Assembly: GCF_000970025.1 (NCBI RefSeq)
Contig: NZ_CP009528.1
Location: 4,141,168-4,205,167, forward strand
Source: Methanosarcina barkeri MS
GTDB taxonomy: Archaea > Halobacteriota > Methanosarcinia > Methanosarcinales > Methanosarcinaceae
DNA length: 64,000 nucleotides
Reading direction: 5' to 3'
Of the stretch, positions 44,560 through 53,687 are shown piece after piece (positions within the stretch are counted from its first letter, which is position 1; each line of letters starts with the position of its first letter). Position numbers and translations under genes: made by a program. A model generated the notes under the pieces. The model was not told the origin of the DNA. It saw only the letters and a program-made list of their open reading frames with translations, and ran no database searches.

Positions 44560-44704
44560 TTAATATCAAATTTTTGAAAAAAGTTTTGAAGGTAGTGCAG
44601 CTCAGATAGATATCCTGAAACATACGAAGCAGTTTAAGGCTGCACTCGATCTTTTTGATTATATCCGGGTAAAGTATGCAAACGATTCCCAGTCCTGGTT
44701 TTAG
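44560..44704 (+). pseudogene. possible 3' remnant of a gene
   Basis: An open stretch without start codon reads FEKSFEGSAAQIDILKHTKQ and continues FKAALDLFDYIRVKYANDSQ. Its composition looks coding, but the upstream side is closed by a stop. Origin unknown. Confidence 0.25.
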
Positions 44705-44731
44705 CCAATCTCCGATCAAATTATTTCTTTC

Positions 44732-46060
44732 CTATTTTATCGGAAGAGTAAAGATAAACGTGCTGCCTTTTTCTCCCTTTGATTCCACCCAGATATTCCC
44801 TCCATGAAGATCTACGAAGTTTTTAGCAATATAAAGTCCAAGTCCAGTTCCACCGTATCCCCTGGTTGTGGAAAAATCTGCCTGAATAAAAGGCATAAAC
44901 ATCCTTTCGTGATCCTCTTTTGACAGCCCTATTCCGCTATCCGAAACTTTAATCTCGAGCATCCCTTCTTTTTTGAGGGCGCTTACAGTAACCTTTTTCT
45001 TTTCAGGAGTGAGTTTTATAGCGTTATTCATGAGACTGTACAGGATCTGTCTCAGCTTTGTTCTATCAGCCCGGATGTTCTCAAGAGAGGCATCAACCTT
45101 TACTTCTACACTGACTTTCTTACTTGAGGCAAATGAGATAAGACTCATTCTTACCTCTCCTAGAAGGCTGGCAATATCTACATCTTCATAATTAAGGTTC
45201 TTTTCCCCGGTTTCGAGCATTGATATATCAAGTAGATAATTGATAATTTCCAGAAGGTTCTTCCCGCTTATGAGAATATTACTTACATATTTTGATTGCC
45301 TCGTGTTCAGGGACCCGAAAGCTCCTTCCAGCAGCAAATCGGAGAAACCTATTACCGAGTTAAGGGGGGTCCGAAGTTCATGGTTCATGTTAACCATCAG
45401 CCCATTTTTGGCCCAGTTTGAGGCTTCTAGATCTGTTTTCGCTTTGAGAAAATTATTTTTCAGCTCTATTTTTTCTTCCAGAATTCTCAAACTCTCTAAT
45501 TTCCCTTTTCTTTTAGCAAAAACATTGCTTTCTTCCATTAATTCTAGAAGGACTCTACCTGAAAGTTCTTCAAGAGGAATGGTATAGAGAAGTGTGATAC
45601 TTTTATTCTTTTCCAAAGCCATTGTTTCAATGGCCTTTCCACACGTTTCAAGACAGGGCTTAAGAGAATTTCCAGTGTTTTTAATCTCAAAATTTGTTCT
45701 AAACCCTGAAAATCCTCCAGAAAGGGTATTTCCATATCCTTTTTCGGCGAGTTCTTTTACTGCTGACGCAAGAAGAGTAAGATCTTCCAGGAGTGGATTA
45801 GCCGGCAGAAATTCTAATTGAGAGGAAGTGAGATAATGCTCGACATCCACTCCTGCCTTCATAAGTTCACTTTTTGCCCCTTCAGCAGCCAGTTTATCCG
45901 GGGAAACCCATAAGCAATATTCTCCCCCTTCAAGTCCTTCCTTAAAATAGGTAACAAGTAGTTCTATCAATCCTTCGGCGTCCTCATACACGGCAGAGAT
46001 CTGGTGACTCTGCGGAGCTTTTAAAGAAGGTCCAGAGTCTTCAGCAATATTTTTCCTCAA
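44732..46060 (-). CDS. MEDS-domain sensor histidine kinase
   Basis: 442 residues. The MEDS sensory domain (about 18-185: YEDAEGLIELLVTYFKEGLE, GGEYCLWVSPD, then FSGFRTNFEI and LLYTIPLEELSG) is followed by a coiled linker. HisKA carries MNHELRTPLNSVIGF with phospho-acceptor His227. HATPase has NNAIKLT, VSDSGIGLS and GYGGTGLGLYIAKNFVDLHG. No membrane segment, so it is a cytoplasmic sensor; MEDS domains occur with methylotrophy regulators (DcmR) and may bind a corrinoid-like or small ligand. No response regulator gene lies next to it, which is common in Methanosarcina. Confidence 0.93.
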   Translation of the reverse strand: MRKNIAEDSGPSLKAPQSHQISAVYEDAEGLIELLVTYFKEGLEGGEYCLWVSPDKLAAEGAKSELMKAGVDVEHYLTSSQLEFLPANPLLEDLTLLASAVKELAEKGYGNTLSGGFSGFRTNFEIKNTGNSLKPCLETCGKAIETMALEKNKSITLLYTIPLEELSGRVLLELMEESNVFAKRKGKLESLRILEEKIELKNNFLKAKTDLEASNWAKNGLMVNMNHELRTPLNSVIGFSDLLLEGAFGSLNTRQSKYVSNILISGKNLLEIINYLLDISMLETGEKNLNYEDVDIASLLGEVRMSLISFASSKKVSVEVKVDASLENIRADRTKLRQILYSLMNNAIKLTPEKKKVTVSALKKEGMLEIKVSDSGIGLSKEDHERMFMPFIQADFSTTRGYGGTGLGLYIAKNFVDLHGGNIWVESKGEKGSTFIFTLPIK

Positions 46061-46361
46061 AATATTTCCCCTCCATATTCTAATTGCGTTTCAATGTTAT
46101 GCAACTGGGCTTGAATAGGGTATGAGATAGAGTCTAAAGAGGCAAATTTTAATGTTCAGCAATTTCGGGCAGCTTAAGCGCTTTAAAATCATTTGAAGAA
46201 TTCAGGGCAACACAATCCTCTTTCTAAACTTATGACACTTATACATACTCTTCATTTTTTATATGTATATTGCTAGCATATATAAGAAATATCCGCGTTT
46301 AGACTGTTCTCTTAAAAGCAGCTTACCATATATTCGGGAATTAATATTTACTGAGGTTTCG

Positions 46362-46451
46362 GAAACCGGACAAAACGAAACCGGACAAGATGGAACCACA
46401 CAAAATGGAACCACACAAAATGGAACCGGACAAAATGAAACCGGAAGAAAC
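46362..46451. repeat. 15-bp tandem repeat, six units
   Basis: Units gaaaccggacaaaac, ggaaccacacaaaat and close variants fill 90 bp. The period is a multiple of three, and one frame reads repeated TGQNE/TTQNG pentapeptides from a possible start at 46263, but there is no SD. It lies in the gap 46061-46787, which otherwise holds only AT-rich DNA. Confidence 0.85.
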
Positions 46452-46787
46452 ACGTTTTAACTTTAACGATTCGCAAACGTATTCTGTATTTTACTACTGC
46501 ATCTGAAAATTGAAGCTCAACTTACGTGAAGTTTCAAACAGAGTTATGGCATCAAGGGTATAGACCCCCTACCATACTTCTTGCATTCAAACTTATACAG
46601 GGAATTTATTTATCAGGATAATTATCCCCTAATTGATATATTAATAAAAACCGGAATACTAATTATGTATCCTGAAAATAAATGGAGATAGGATTTTCAA
46701 TATAATTTTTCCGGCAGAATTCGATACTATTAATATCTAAGCCGGTGCTAAAATATTGATCTGCGCAGCTTTGAGGAGGACTAAAAT

Positions 46788-47396
46788 ACGGAGATTGGAG
46801 AGAAAAGGACTATTGGAGCCCGAAATTTTCTTTACCCCATGCCCACTACCCTCGTAGGGGCTCGTGTAAACGAAAAGCCGAATTACCTGACAGTCGCTTT
46901 TTGCGGAGTTGTACAGGCAAGCCCTCCCATGATTGCGGTGACCCTTGGGAAAATGCACCATACAAATGAAGGAATAAGGGAAAACCAGTGCTTCAGTGTA
47001 AATATTCCTTCTCAGAACATGGTGGAAATTACGGACTACTGCGGCATAGTCTCCGGAAAAAGAATAGATAAGTCCGAAATTTTCGAAACCTTCTACGGAA
47101 AACTTGAAAAAGCCCCAATGATCCGGGAATGTCCTGTGAATCTTGAGTGCAGACTTATTGACATTCTGGATCTCGGAGGCGCGAGTGAGGTTTTCATAGG
47201 AGAGATTGTTGAAAGTTATGCAGAAGAAAGATATCTCTGTAATGAAATTCCTGATATCGAGAAGATCAAGCCTATAGTTTTTTCCATGTACGATAATAAT
47301 TACTGGGGAATAGGTGAGCACCTAGGCAAGGCATGGTCTATTGGGAAAAATTTTGCTGAAGGTGGTAACGAAAAAAAAGCTGAAAATGCTAGATGA
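46788..47396 (+). CDS. flavin reductase-like (flavoredoxin) protein with apparent ACG start
   Basis: The FMN-binding split-barrel fold is clear: IGARNFLYPMPTTLVGARVN, KPNYLTVAFCGVVQASPPMI, FSVNIPSQNMVEITDYCGIV, FIGEIVESYAEE, then WGIGEHLGKAWSIG. The first ATG in frame (46839) falls after the conserved IGARNFLYP strand, so it is too late. Upstream in frame a GAGGAGG SD (46774-46780) is followed 7 nt later by ACG (46788) giving (M)EIGEKRTIGARNFLYP. An ancestral ATG seems to have become ACG. It binds FMN and transfers electrons in the cytoplasm. About 203 residues with this start. Confidence 0.8.
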   Translation, partial: TEIGEKRTIGARNFLYPMPTTLVGARVNEKPNYLTVAFCGVVQASPPMIAVTLGKMHHTNEGIRENQCFSVNIPSQNMVEITDYCGIVSGKRIDKSEIFETFYGKLEKAPMIRECPVNLECRLIDILDLGGASEVFIGEIVESYAEERYLCNEIPDIEKIKPIVFSMYDNNYWGIGEHLGKAWSIGKNFAEGGNEKKAENAR

Positions 47397-47627
47397 TACG
47401 CTGTAGTAAAACTCCAGGATGAGCGAAAGGAAAATAAATATTATTGCAGGCGTGACTGGAAGAAAATAAGTAAAAACGCATAACTGTATAATTAGCCAAA
47501 TAAACGTAAAATTGGCCTAATAACTATATAATTAGCCTTTAATTAGAAAGGCTGTTGGAAAGATTCATTTCAGCTCAAAGGTTTTTCAGCTCAGAGGTTC
47601 TTTATTCAATGGGAAGGGGGATTACAC

Positions 47628-48359
47628 ATGAAAATAACAGTATTCAGCGGGAGCCATAAAGGCAGGGAAGGAAACACTCTAATTATGGTAGAGGAATTCC
47701 TGAAAGGAGCAGAAGAAGCCGGGGCAGAAACCGAAAACATTTTTCTGATCGAAAAAAGAATTGGATATTGCAAGGGAAAATTCGAGTGCTGGCTCAAAAC
47801 CCCTGGAAGTTGCACAATCAGGGACGATATGGATGATCTGCTTCCCAGATTTGTGGCTTCAGATATTGCAGTATTCGCATGTCCCGTGTATTTCGATAAT
47901 ATCCCAGCTGTTATGAAAAACTTTATAGATAGACTTACTCCTGTGCTTGTGCCTCATTTTGAAGAAGATGAAATGGGAGAGTACAGGCACGCAAAACGCT
48001 ATGAAAAGCTTCCAAAACTCGCCGTGATATCAAACGCCGGGTTACCGGGCCAGACAAACTTTGAGGTTGAAAGCCTTTTTTTCAAGCGGCTTGCAAGAAC
48101 TTTTCATACTGAACTCGTTGCTGAAATATACAGAGGAGAAGGAGAAATATTTAGGGGCAAAAACAATATCATGCTAAAACCTCTCCTAGGAAAGTATAAA
48201 AAAACCCTCAGATGCGCAGGAAGAGAACTTGTAGAGAACCAGACACTCTCAGAAAAAACCATAAAGGAACTTGAAAAACCAATTGTACCTGAAAGCCTGT
48301 ACATAAAATTCGGGAACGAAGAATGGAACCGGCTGTGCGAGGAAAATAAGGTTGACTGA
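47628..48359 (+). CDS. flavodoxin-fold NAD(P)H-dependent oxidoreductase family protein
   Basis: 243 residues. The FMN phosphate loop is FSGSHKGREGNTLIMVEEFL, followed by CKGKFECWLKTPGSCTIRDD (Cys-containing insertion as in iron-sulfur flavoprotein relatives) and CPVYFDNIPAVMKNFIDRL. Only part of the Cys set of true iron-sulfur flavoproteins is present, so it may carry FMN alone. It reads in the same direction as the flavin reductase 230 bp upstream. SD aaggggg precedes the ATG. Likely a cytoplasmic redox protein. Confidence 0.85.
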   Translation: MKITVFSGSHKGREGNTLIMVEEFLKGAEEAGAETENIFLIEKRIGYCKGKFECWLKTPGSCTIRDDMDDLLPRFVASDIAVFACPVYFDNIPAVMKNFIDRLTPVLVPHFEEDEMGEYRHAKRYEKLPKLAVISNAGLPGQTNFEVESLFFKRLARTFHTELVAEIYRGEGEIFRGKNNIMLKPLLGKYKKTLRCAGRELVENQTLSEKTIKELEKPIVPESLYIKFGNEEWNRLCEENKVD

Positions 48360-48419
48360 ACAGTGCTGCACAAGCATGAAGAAATTGTAGACCTATGGAT
48401 ACTAAAAATGGATTAAAAA

Positions 48420-48442
48420 CAAGCCTTTTTAAAAAAGGCTTG
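48420..48442 (+). terminator. palindromic terminator after the flavodoxin-like gene
   Basis: CAAGCCTTTTT (48420-48430) is followed directly by AAAAAAGGCTTG, a 23-nt near-perfect palindrome. A related cccttttcaaaaaaggcttg stands at about 48511-48530. The 48443-48632 remainder has GGCGTGATCA twice, 60 bp apart, and no gene. Confidence 0.6.
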
Positions 48443-48632
48443 AGCGAAAACCATGAGCCAACATTTGGGTTTGAGAACCTTATCCCCAAACCCTATTGGC
48501 GTGATCACAACCCTTTTCAAAAAAGGCTTGACCGAAAAACCAAGCAACAACGTGGTCGGCGTGATCAACCGGCGCAACGGTTGCTACAAAAATATTCTGG
48601 CTGTTCTTTCTAGCTGTTCTTTCTGGCTGTTA

Positions 48633-50393
48633 TTACTTAGTCTCCAAACCGCCTTCCACAAGGTCTTCCAGGCTGTGTTCCATGTAAGGGGCATTGCTCC
48701 TGTTGATGAGTTCCTGACAGACTTCTGCCGGCTCTCCATCCATTGCAAGAGCTCCGTTATCAATCAATATAGCCCTGTGAGCAACTTCCCTAACAAAATC
48801 CATGTGGTGGCTTACAAGCACGATGGTCGTGCCAAAGCGTTCGTTGATTCTTTTTAAAGAGTTTGTGACATCCCTGAGAGTTACAGGGTCAAGGTCTCCG
48901 AATGGTTCATCAAGCATAAGATACTCGGGAGAAGTTGCAAGGCTTAAGGCAATGAAAGCCCTGACATGTTCGCCCCCGCTGATCTGGTAAGGAGTTTTGT
49001 CAAGAATTTCCATTGGCAGGTCAAGGGCTTCGAATACTGGTCTTGCATAGGTATCAACATCAGTTATTGGGATCGTCGGAAAGAGTTCAAAATAGATTGT
49101 GTCATTCAGATTGAGTTCCCGCAGAGCAGTTTCTTTCTCTTCTTCTGGCATGTCAGGCAGGCGGTATATAGTATCAAGGGTTTCATCCGACAGCCCTATT
49201 TCCCTAGCTTTACTCCTTGCATGTTCAATTGAACCTTGCTTTTTCATGCTTAACCTGAACCGAATTTGTTCCCTTACCGTGGAGTTTACGGACATCGAGA
49301 ATTCCTGGTTCATAATACTCATGATCCTACGGAGTTCCATGCGTTTTTTGCTATACCTGGTAACGTCTACCAAGTCTCTGTTGCATAGATATTCTACGGT
49401 TCCGCTCTTTGGTTTTACAAGCCCTTCCATGAGTTTCATAAGGGTTGTTTTTCCAGCTCCCGAGGATCCGATAAAAGCCAGAATTTCTCCTCTGTAAATA
49501 TCGAGAGAAAAATCTTTGATATTCAGGACTTCTCCCATCCTGATGATGGAATAGCGTTTTGAAATGTCCTTAACTTTAATGCAGACCTCTTTCTTCTCGG
49601 GTTCCGCAAGCTTTTCCTTTGGCTTCATATCCCTGAGGAAATTTTTAAGTACTAGGGAAGGTTCTCCGTTGGCTGCAATTTTCCCGTTTTCAAGGAAGAT
49701 CAACCTGTCAGCAAGATAAGCGTGAATTTCCGGAAGGTGAGAAACTACTATAATTGGGATGTTCAACTTCTTTTTCAGGCTCTTTATTACATCAAGGACT
49801 TCCTGTTTTGTATCCGGCCCGGTCATTGTAACAGGTTCATCTAGGAGAAGGAGTCTCGGCTTTGCGGCAAGCTGTCTTGCCATTACAACTCTCTGTTTTT
49901 CTCCCCCACTCAGGAGATTGGTGGAATGAAGCGCCTTATCCTCCAGGCCCACGAGTTTTAGATACTCCATTGCTTCTTTAAACAGGTCGTCGTAATCATT
50001 ATCTACACTGTGCGGAAGATATTCATTCCGTGGAAGGGATTCATACCCCACTCGAAGGTAGTTCAGCTTTCTTATAACATTTTCAATCGCAGGCCCGTTC
50101 CAGAGCCCGAAGTTTCGCTGTAGGTGTATTGCGCTTACGCTCTTCAGAAATTTATCCCCTTCAATCCCTGAAGCAGGCGTTATAATTTTTCCATCTACTT
50201 CCACAGTTCCCTCCTGAAAGGGCTCAACTCCCCGGAGAATGCGCAACAATGTCGACTTTCCGCTTCCGCTTCGACCTGTTATCCCGAGGATTTCTCCATC
50301 CTCTACCGTGAAGTCGATATGGTCCAGCACTTTTATCTTTTCGGAACGTACCTCATAATCTTTAACCAGGTTGGAAACTCTGAGCATAATCAT
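48633..50393 (-). CDS. atwA: methyl-coenzyme M reductase activation component A2
   Basis: 586 residues with two ABC ATPase modules in one chain. Module 1 has Walker [18 protein letters not shown], signature [17 protein letters not shown] and Walker [16 protein letters not shown]. Module 2 has [16 protein letters not shown], signature [16 protein letters not shown] and [13 protein letters not shown]. There are no membrane parts. The length and the unusual VTMTGPDT after Walker B suit component A2, which uses ATP in reductive activation of methyl-CoM reductase F430. Single-gene unit. Confidence 0.93.
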   Translation of the reverse strand: MIMLRVSNLVKDYEVRSEKIKVLDHIDFTVEDGEILGITGRSGSGKSTLLRILRGVEPFQEGTVEVDGKIITPASGIEGDKFLKSVSAIHLQRNFGLWNGPAIENVIRKLNYLRVGYESLPRNEYLPHSVDNDYDDLFKEAMEYLKLVGLEDKALHSTNLLSGGEKQRVVMARQLAAKPRLLLLDEPVTMTGPDTKQEVLDVIKSLKKKLNIPIIVVSHLPEIHAYLADRLIFLENGKIAANGEPSLVLKNFLRDMKPKEKLAEPEKKEVCIKVKDISKRYSIIRMGEVLNIKDFSLDIYRGEILAFIGSSGAGKTTLMKLMEGLVKPKSGTVEYLCNRDLVDVTRYSKKRMELRRIMSIMNQEFSMSVNSTVREQIRFRLSMKKQGSIEHARSKAREIGLSDETLDTIYRLPDMPEEEKETALRELNLNDTIYFELFPTIPITDVDTYARPVFEALDLPMEILDKTPYQISGGEHVRAFIALSLATSPEYLMLDEPFGDLDPVTLRDVTNSLKRINERFGTTIVLVSHHMDFVREVAHRAILIDNGALAMDGEPAEVCQELINRSNAPYMEHSLEDLVEGGLETK

Positions 50394-50810
50394 ACCTTTT
50401 AGTGTTAATCGTAAGTTAATGCCTGACCCGAAATCTGTTCTGCAATTCTGTCAATTGCGCGTGATAACTTGCCTTTTTCACTGCAATTTTCGGATGCTTT
50501 TGCGCCAGTATAATTTATACTAAAATAGGAGTCAGATATTACCTTATAACTATTTATTACAATCGGCTGCTATAATTAAACCAGAACAGTCTTAAAAACT
50601 AAATATGGAAACTCAAAACTTTCTGAGACATGCCACACATCAATTTAGAGCTAAAACCGCGCTCTGGAAAAAAGTACTCTGGAAAAAAGTACCCTGAAAA
50701 AAATAAGTAATTTAGAAGAATAGCAGAACTAAATAAATCTTAAATAAGACTTAAATAAGTCCTTTCATACTTAAAAGCAGGCAGCACATCTGGAATTTTA
50801 GTTTCAGAGT

Positions 50811-51554
50811 TCATCTTTTTATGGCTGATACAAGATCAGCCACTTTTGCAGTAACGTCCCTTGCTTCTTCAAGAACGGTGCCGGTAACTATCATATCTGC
50901 ACCTGCCGACACACAGAGTTTTGCAGCCTCTGCGTCTCTAATCCCACCGCCAACAATGAGTTTGTTTTCCCCTAGAACTTTCTTGACAGCTCCTATCATC
51001 TCAGGGTTAATAGGCTTGTCAGCTCCGGACCCGGCTTCAAGGTAGGTATAATGCATGCCGAGGTATTTGCCTGCAAGGGCATATACTGCGGCAAGTTCAG
51101 GTTTCTTTCTGGGGATCAATTTAGCGTCCCCTACCCAACCAACAGTCCCTCCGGGTTCAACTATAAGGTATGCCATGGAAATAGGTTCTATCTGACTCTG
51201 GTATACAAGCGGAGCTCCCAGAACCTGGTTTGTGATCACATACCCTAGATCTCTCGAGTTCAGAAGACTCATGAAAAATACGGCATCTGCATACCTGCTA
51301 AGCCCGGCTGAACTTCCCGGAAAAAGAATGGTTGGAACATCTACCTTTTCTTTTATCTTTATGACGGTCTCATCAAGCAGGGTTCCCGACGCTCCGGTTG
51401 AGCCCCCTATCATGATGGCATCAGTGCCTCCCTTGACTGCTGCAAGGGCGATTTCAGCGGCTCGTTCAGGCGTTTGGGAAGCAGGATCGATAAGGGTAAG
51501 ATGAACTTTTCCTTCCTGATCAATGATTTTCTGAAGGTGTGCTTCCACCTGCAA
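50811..51554 (-). CDS. geranylgeranylglyceryl phosphate synthase
   Basis: 247 residues of the PcrB/GGGPS TIM barrel: HLTLIDPASQTPERAAEIAL, DAIMIGGSTGASGTLLDE, PTILFPGSSAGLSRYADAVF, GTVGWVGDAKLIPRKKPELA, YLEAGSGADKPINPEMI, IVGGGIRDAEAAKLCVSAGA. It joins geranylgeranyl diphosphate to sn-glycerol-1-phosphate, the first archaeal ether-lipid step. It is the second gene of a unit with L40e (6 bp apart). The 50394-50810 region downstream of AtwA's start holds short repeats (ctctggaaaaaagta twice near 50664) and no gene. Confidence 0.95.
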   Translation of the reverse strand: MQVEAHLQKIIDQEGKVHLTLIDPASQTPERAAEIALAAVKGGTDAIMIGGSTGASGTLLDETVIKIKEKVDVPTILFPGSSAGLSRYADAVFFMSLLNSRDLGYVITNQVLGAPLVYQSQIEPISMAYLIVEPGGTVGWVGDAKLIPRKKPELAAVYALAGKYLGMHYTYLEAGSGADKPINPEMIGAVKKVLGENKLIVGGGIRDAEAAKLCVSAGADMIVTGTVLEEARDVTAKVADLVSAIKR

Positions 51555-51560
51555 AAAAGA

Positions 51561-51710
51561 TCATGCTCCCTTGGATTCCTTGGATTTTACCCGAAGAGCA
51601 CTGTAGCCGCATTTTCTGCAGCGAGTTGCTCTTACTGCATTCCTTGCATTGCATCGCATGCAAATTTTTTTATTTAATAATCTTTCTTCTGCTTCTGGAA
51701 AACGACCCAT
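51561..51710 (-). CDS. rpl40e: 50S ribosomal protein L40e
   Basis: 49 residues: [20 protein letters not shown], then [20 protein letters not shown] and a basic end SKESKGA. The zinc ribbon CMRC ... CRKC is complete. The SD ggtga lies 5 nt upstream of the ATG. It is co-transcribed with GGGP synthase. Easily missed because of its size. The 51711-52103 stretch upstream has no convincing gene. Confidence 0.95.
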   Translation of the reverse strand: MGRFPEAEERLLNKKICMRCNARNAVRATRCRKCGYSALRVKSKESKGA

Positions 51711-52115
51711 TTTTGTCACCTGCTATTATTTTTCAATATTGATAAGGTATATAGTCCGCTTAATGGATGTTAAGGGATATAATGTTTTTCATCAAAAAAG
51801 CCCGTCTTTTATTGAGTTTGCAAGCTTCCTTTCTTTTACTTTTAGGATAATCATCGTTTTTCTTATCCTGCTAACTCAAAGCTTATTTATTGCTTATGTT
51901 GTTTATTCCCTGCCCTATGGCTTAACCAAGATGAAGCTGTAATTAAGTTGACATTGGATTGTGTCAAAGTTAACATTGAAATTATATAACGATGATAATT
52001 ATTTACAGATAAAATCATTATTTAACGCTAAAACCGTAAGATTCTAAGCCCAATTTCATATTAATTTAATTTGGAAGGTTTATTTAATTTCTTGATCTTA
52101 TAAATGGTGATTTAT

Positions 52116-53462
52116 GTGTTGATTCATCCTATAGACTACCGGTATGGTACAGCAGAAATGAAACATGTGTGGAGCCAGGAAAACAGACTAAACAAGCTCC
52201 TTCAAGTCGAGGCAGCCCTTGCCCGCGCCGAAGCGGATATGGGTTTGATCCCCGCAGATTCGGCTGAGATTATATCTGAAAGTATCTCTTCCGTAAAATC
52301 TGAAAGGGTTGACGAAATTGAAGCAGAGATCCATCATGATATGATGGCTGTGGTCACTGCAATTTCTGAACAGTGCAGAGATGACGCTGGAAAATGGGTA
52401 CATTTCGGAGCCACTTCAAACGATATTCTAGATACGGCAACAGCTCTCCAGATTAAGGATGCAATTGATCTTATGGAGGATAAACTCAAAACTTTTCTCG
52501 GAGTTCTGCTTGACAAGGCCGAAGCCCACAAGAATACGGTCTGCTGCGGAAGAACTCACGGACAAATAGGGGTTCCGACAACATACGGACTGCGCTTTGC
52601 TATATGGGCTTCGGAGATTTCAAGGCATCTGGACCGTCTCCATCAACTCACTCCAAGAGCTACTGTAGGGCAGATGACAGGTGCAGTTGGGACCCAGGCT
52701 GCGTTTGGGAAATCTGGGATACTTATCCAGAAACTTACAATGCAGCACCTTGGAATCGGCGCTGTTGATGTTTCCAATCAGATCATTCAGAGAGATAGGC
52801 ACGCTGAATTTGTAATGTGGATGGCAAATACAGTTACGACTCTGGATAAGATAGGTATAGAAATCAGGACTCTCCAGCGCAGTGAAATTGCCGAGATTGA
52901 GGAAAGTTTTGGAAAAAAGCAGGTAGGCTCATCTACTATGCCCCATAAACGCAATCCTATAAAGTCCGAGCAGATGTGCGGGCTTGCAAGAATTGTAAGG
53001 GCCATGGTGGAGCCCGAACTCCTTAATAATACACTGTGGGATGAAAGGGATCTGACCAACTCTTCTTCCGAGAGAGTAGTTTTCCCTGAAGCCTGTGTGC
53101 TTACGGACCACATCCTCAAAATAGGGATAAATGTAATTGAACATCTGAGATTCTATCCTGAAAATATCCGGAGAAATCTGGAATTGCTAAGGGGCCTTAA
53201 TATGGGAGAGGCTGTGATGATTGAGCTCGCAAAAAGAGGAGTAGGCAGGCAGGAAGCCCATGAGCTCGTGAGGACTGCAGCAATGAAAGCCCACGATACA
53301 GGACAGCATTTCAAAAATGTACTTCTGGAAAATCCTGATATTGCAAGATATTTAACTGCTACAGATATTGAGAATCTCGTAAATCCCGATAAATATATAG
53401 GGACTGCAGTGGAACAGGTTGAAGTACTTGTCGCAAAACTTCGTGAAGCTTATTCTCTCTAA
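52116..53462 (+). CDS. purB: adenylosuccinate lyase
   Basis: Start GTG 52116 gives MLIHPIDYRYGT, the usual archaeal N-terminus, with SD GGTGAT 4 nt upstream; the ATG at 52104 precedes that SD. 448 residues. Fumarase/aspartase superfamily signature GSSTMPHKRNPIKSEQMCGL, RTHGQIGVPTTYGLRFAIWA with the catalytic His, and VHFGATSNDILDTA. It catalyses two steps of purine synthesis (SAICAR to AICAR; adenylosuccinate to AMP). Confidence 0.95.
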   Translation: MLIHPIDYRYGTAEMKHVWSQENRLNKLLQVEAALARAEADMGLIPADSAEIISESISSVKSERVDEIEAEIHHDMMAVVTAISEQCRDDAGKWVHFGATSNDILDTATALQIKDAIDLMEDKLKTFLGVLLDKAEAHKNTVCCGRTHGQIGVPTTYGLRFAIWASEISRHLDRLHQLTPRATVGQMTGAVGTQAAFGKSGILIQKLTMQHLGIGAVDVSNQIIQRDRHAEFVMWMANTVTTLDKIGIEIRTLQRSEIAEIEESFGKKQVGSSTMPHKRNPIKSEQMCGLARIVRAMVEPELLNNTLWDERDLTNSSSERVVFPEACVLTDHILKIGINVIEHLRFYPENIRRNLELLRGLNMGEAVMIELAKRGVGRQEAHELVRTAAMKAHDTGQHFKNVLLENPDIARYLTATDIENLVNPDKYIGTAVEQVEVLVAKLREAYSL

Positions 53463-53535
53463 CTTACTCCTTCTAACCTTTTTTAATTTTTCACATTATT
53501 AAAAGGTTGCAGGATGTTATTTTCTCTAGCCAGCA

Positions 53536-53595
53536 TGATATCTTTTTATTTTCGAAGATATCTTCTTATTTTCGAAGATATCTTCTTATTTCCAA
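53536..53595. repeat. 20-bp tandem repeat, three units, after purB
   Basis: gatatctttttattttcgaa repeated at 53556 and 53576 with small changes. GAAGATATCTTC palindromes form at each unit boundary. It lies between the convergent purB and RamA-type genes and may serve as a terminator for both. Confidence 0.9.
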
Positions 53596-53687
53596 TGATC
53601 TTCTAAAGTATGTATAAGTTGCTTATTGCCCTATATTTTATTTCATTGAGAATTTAGAAGTTGCCTGACCATAGATCCTGAACCATT

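Noticed and set aside
46263-46460. 65-codon frame with TGQNE pentapeptide repeats
   Set aside because: No ribosome binding site and the coding look is created by a 15-bp tandem repeat; kept only as a repeat.
51649-51942. 97-codon frame with a hydrophobic stretch upstream of purB
   Set aside because: It overlaps the L40e gene on the other strand, has no SD and low-complexity AT-rich composition.
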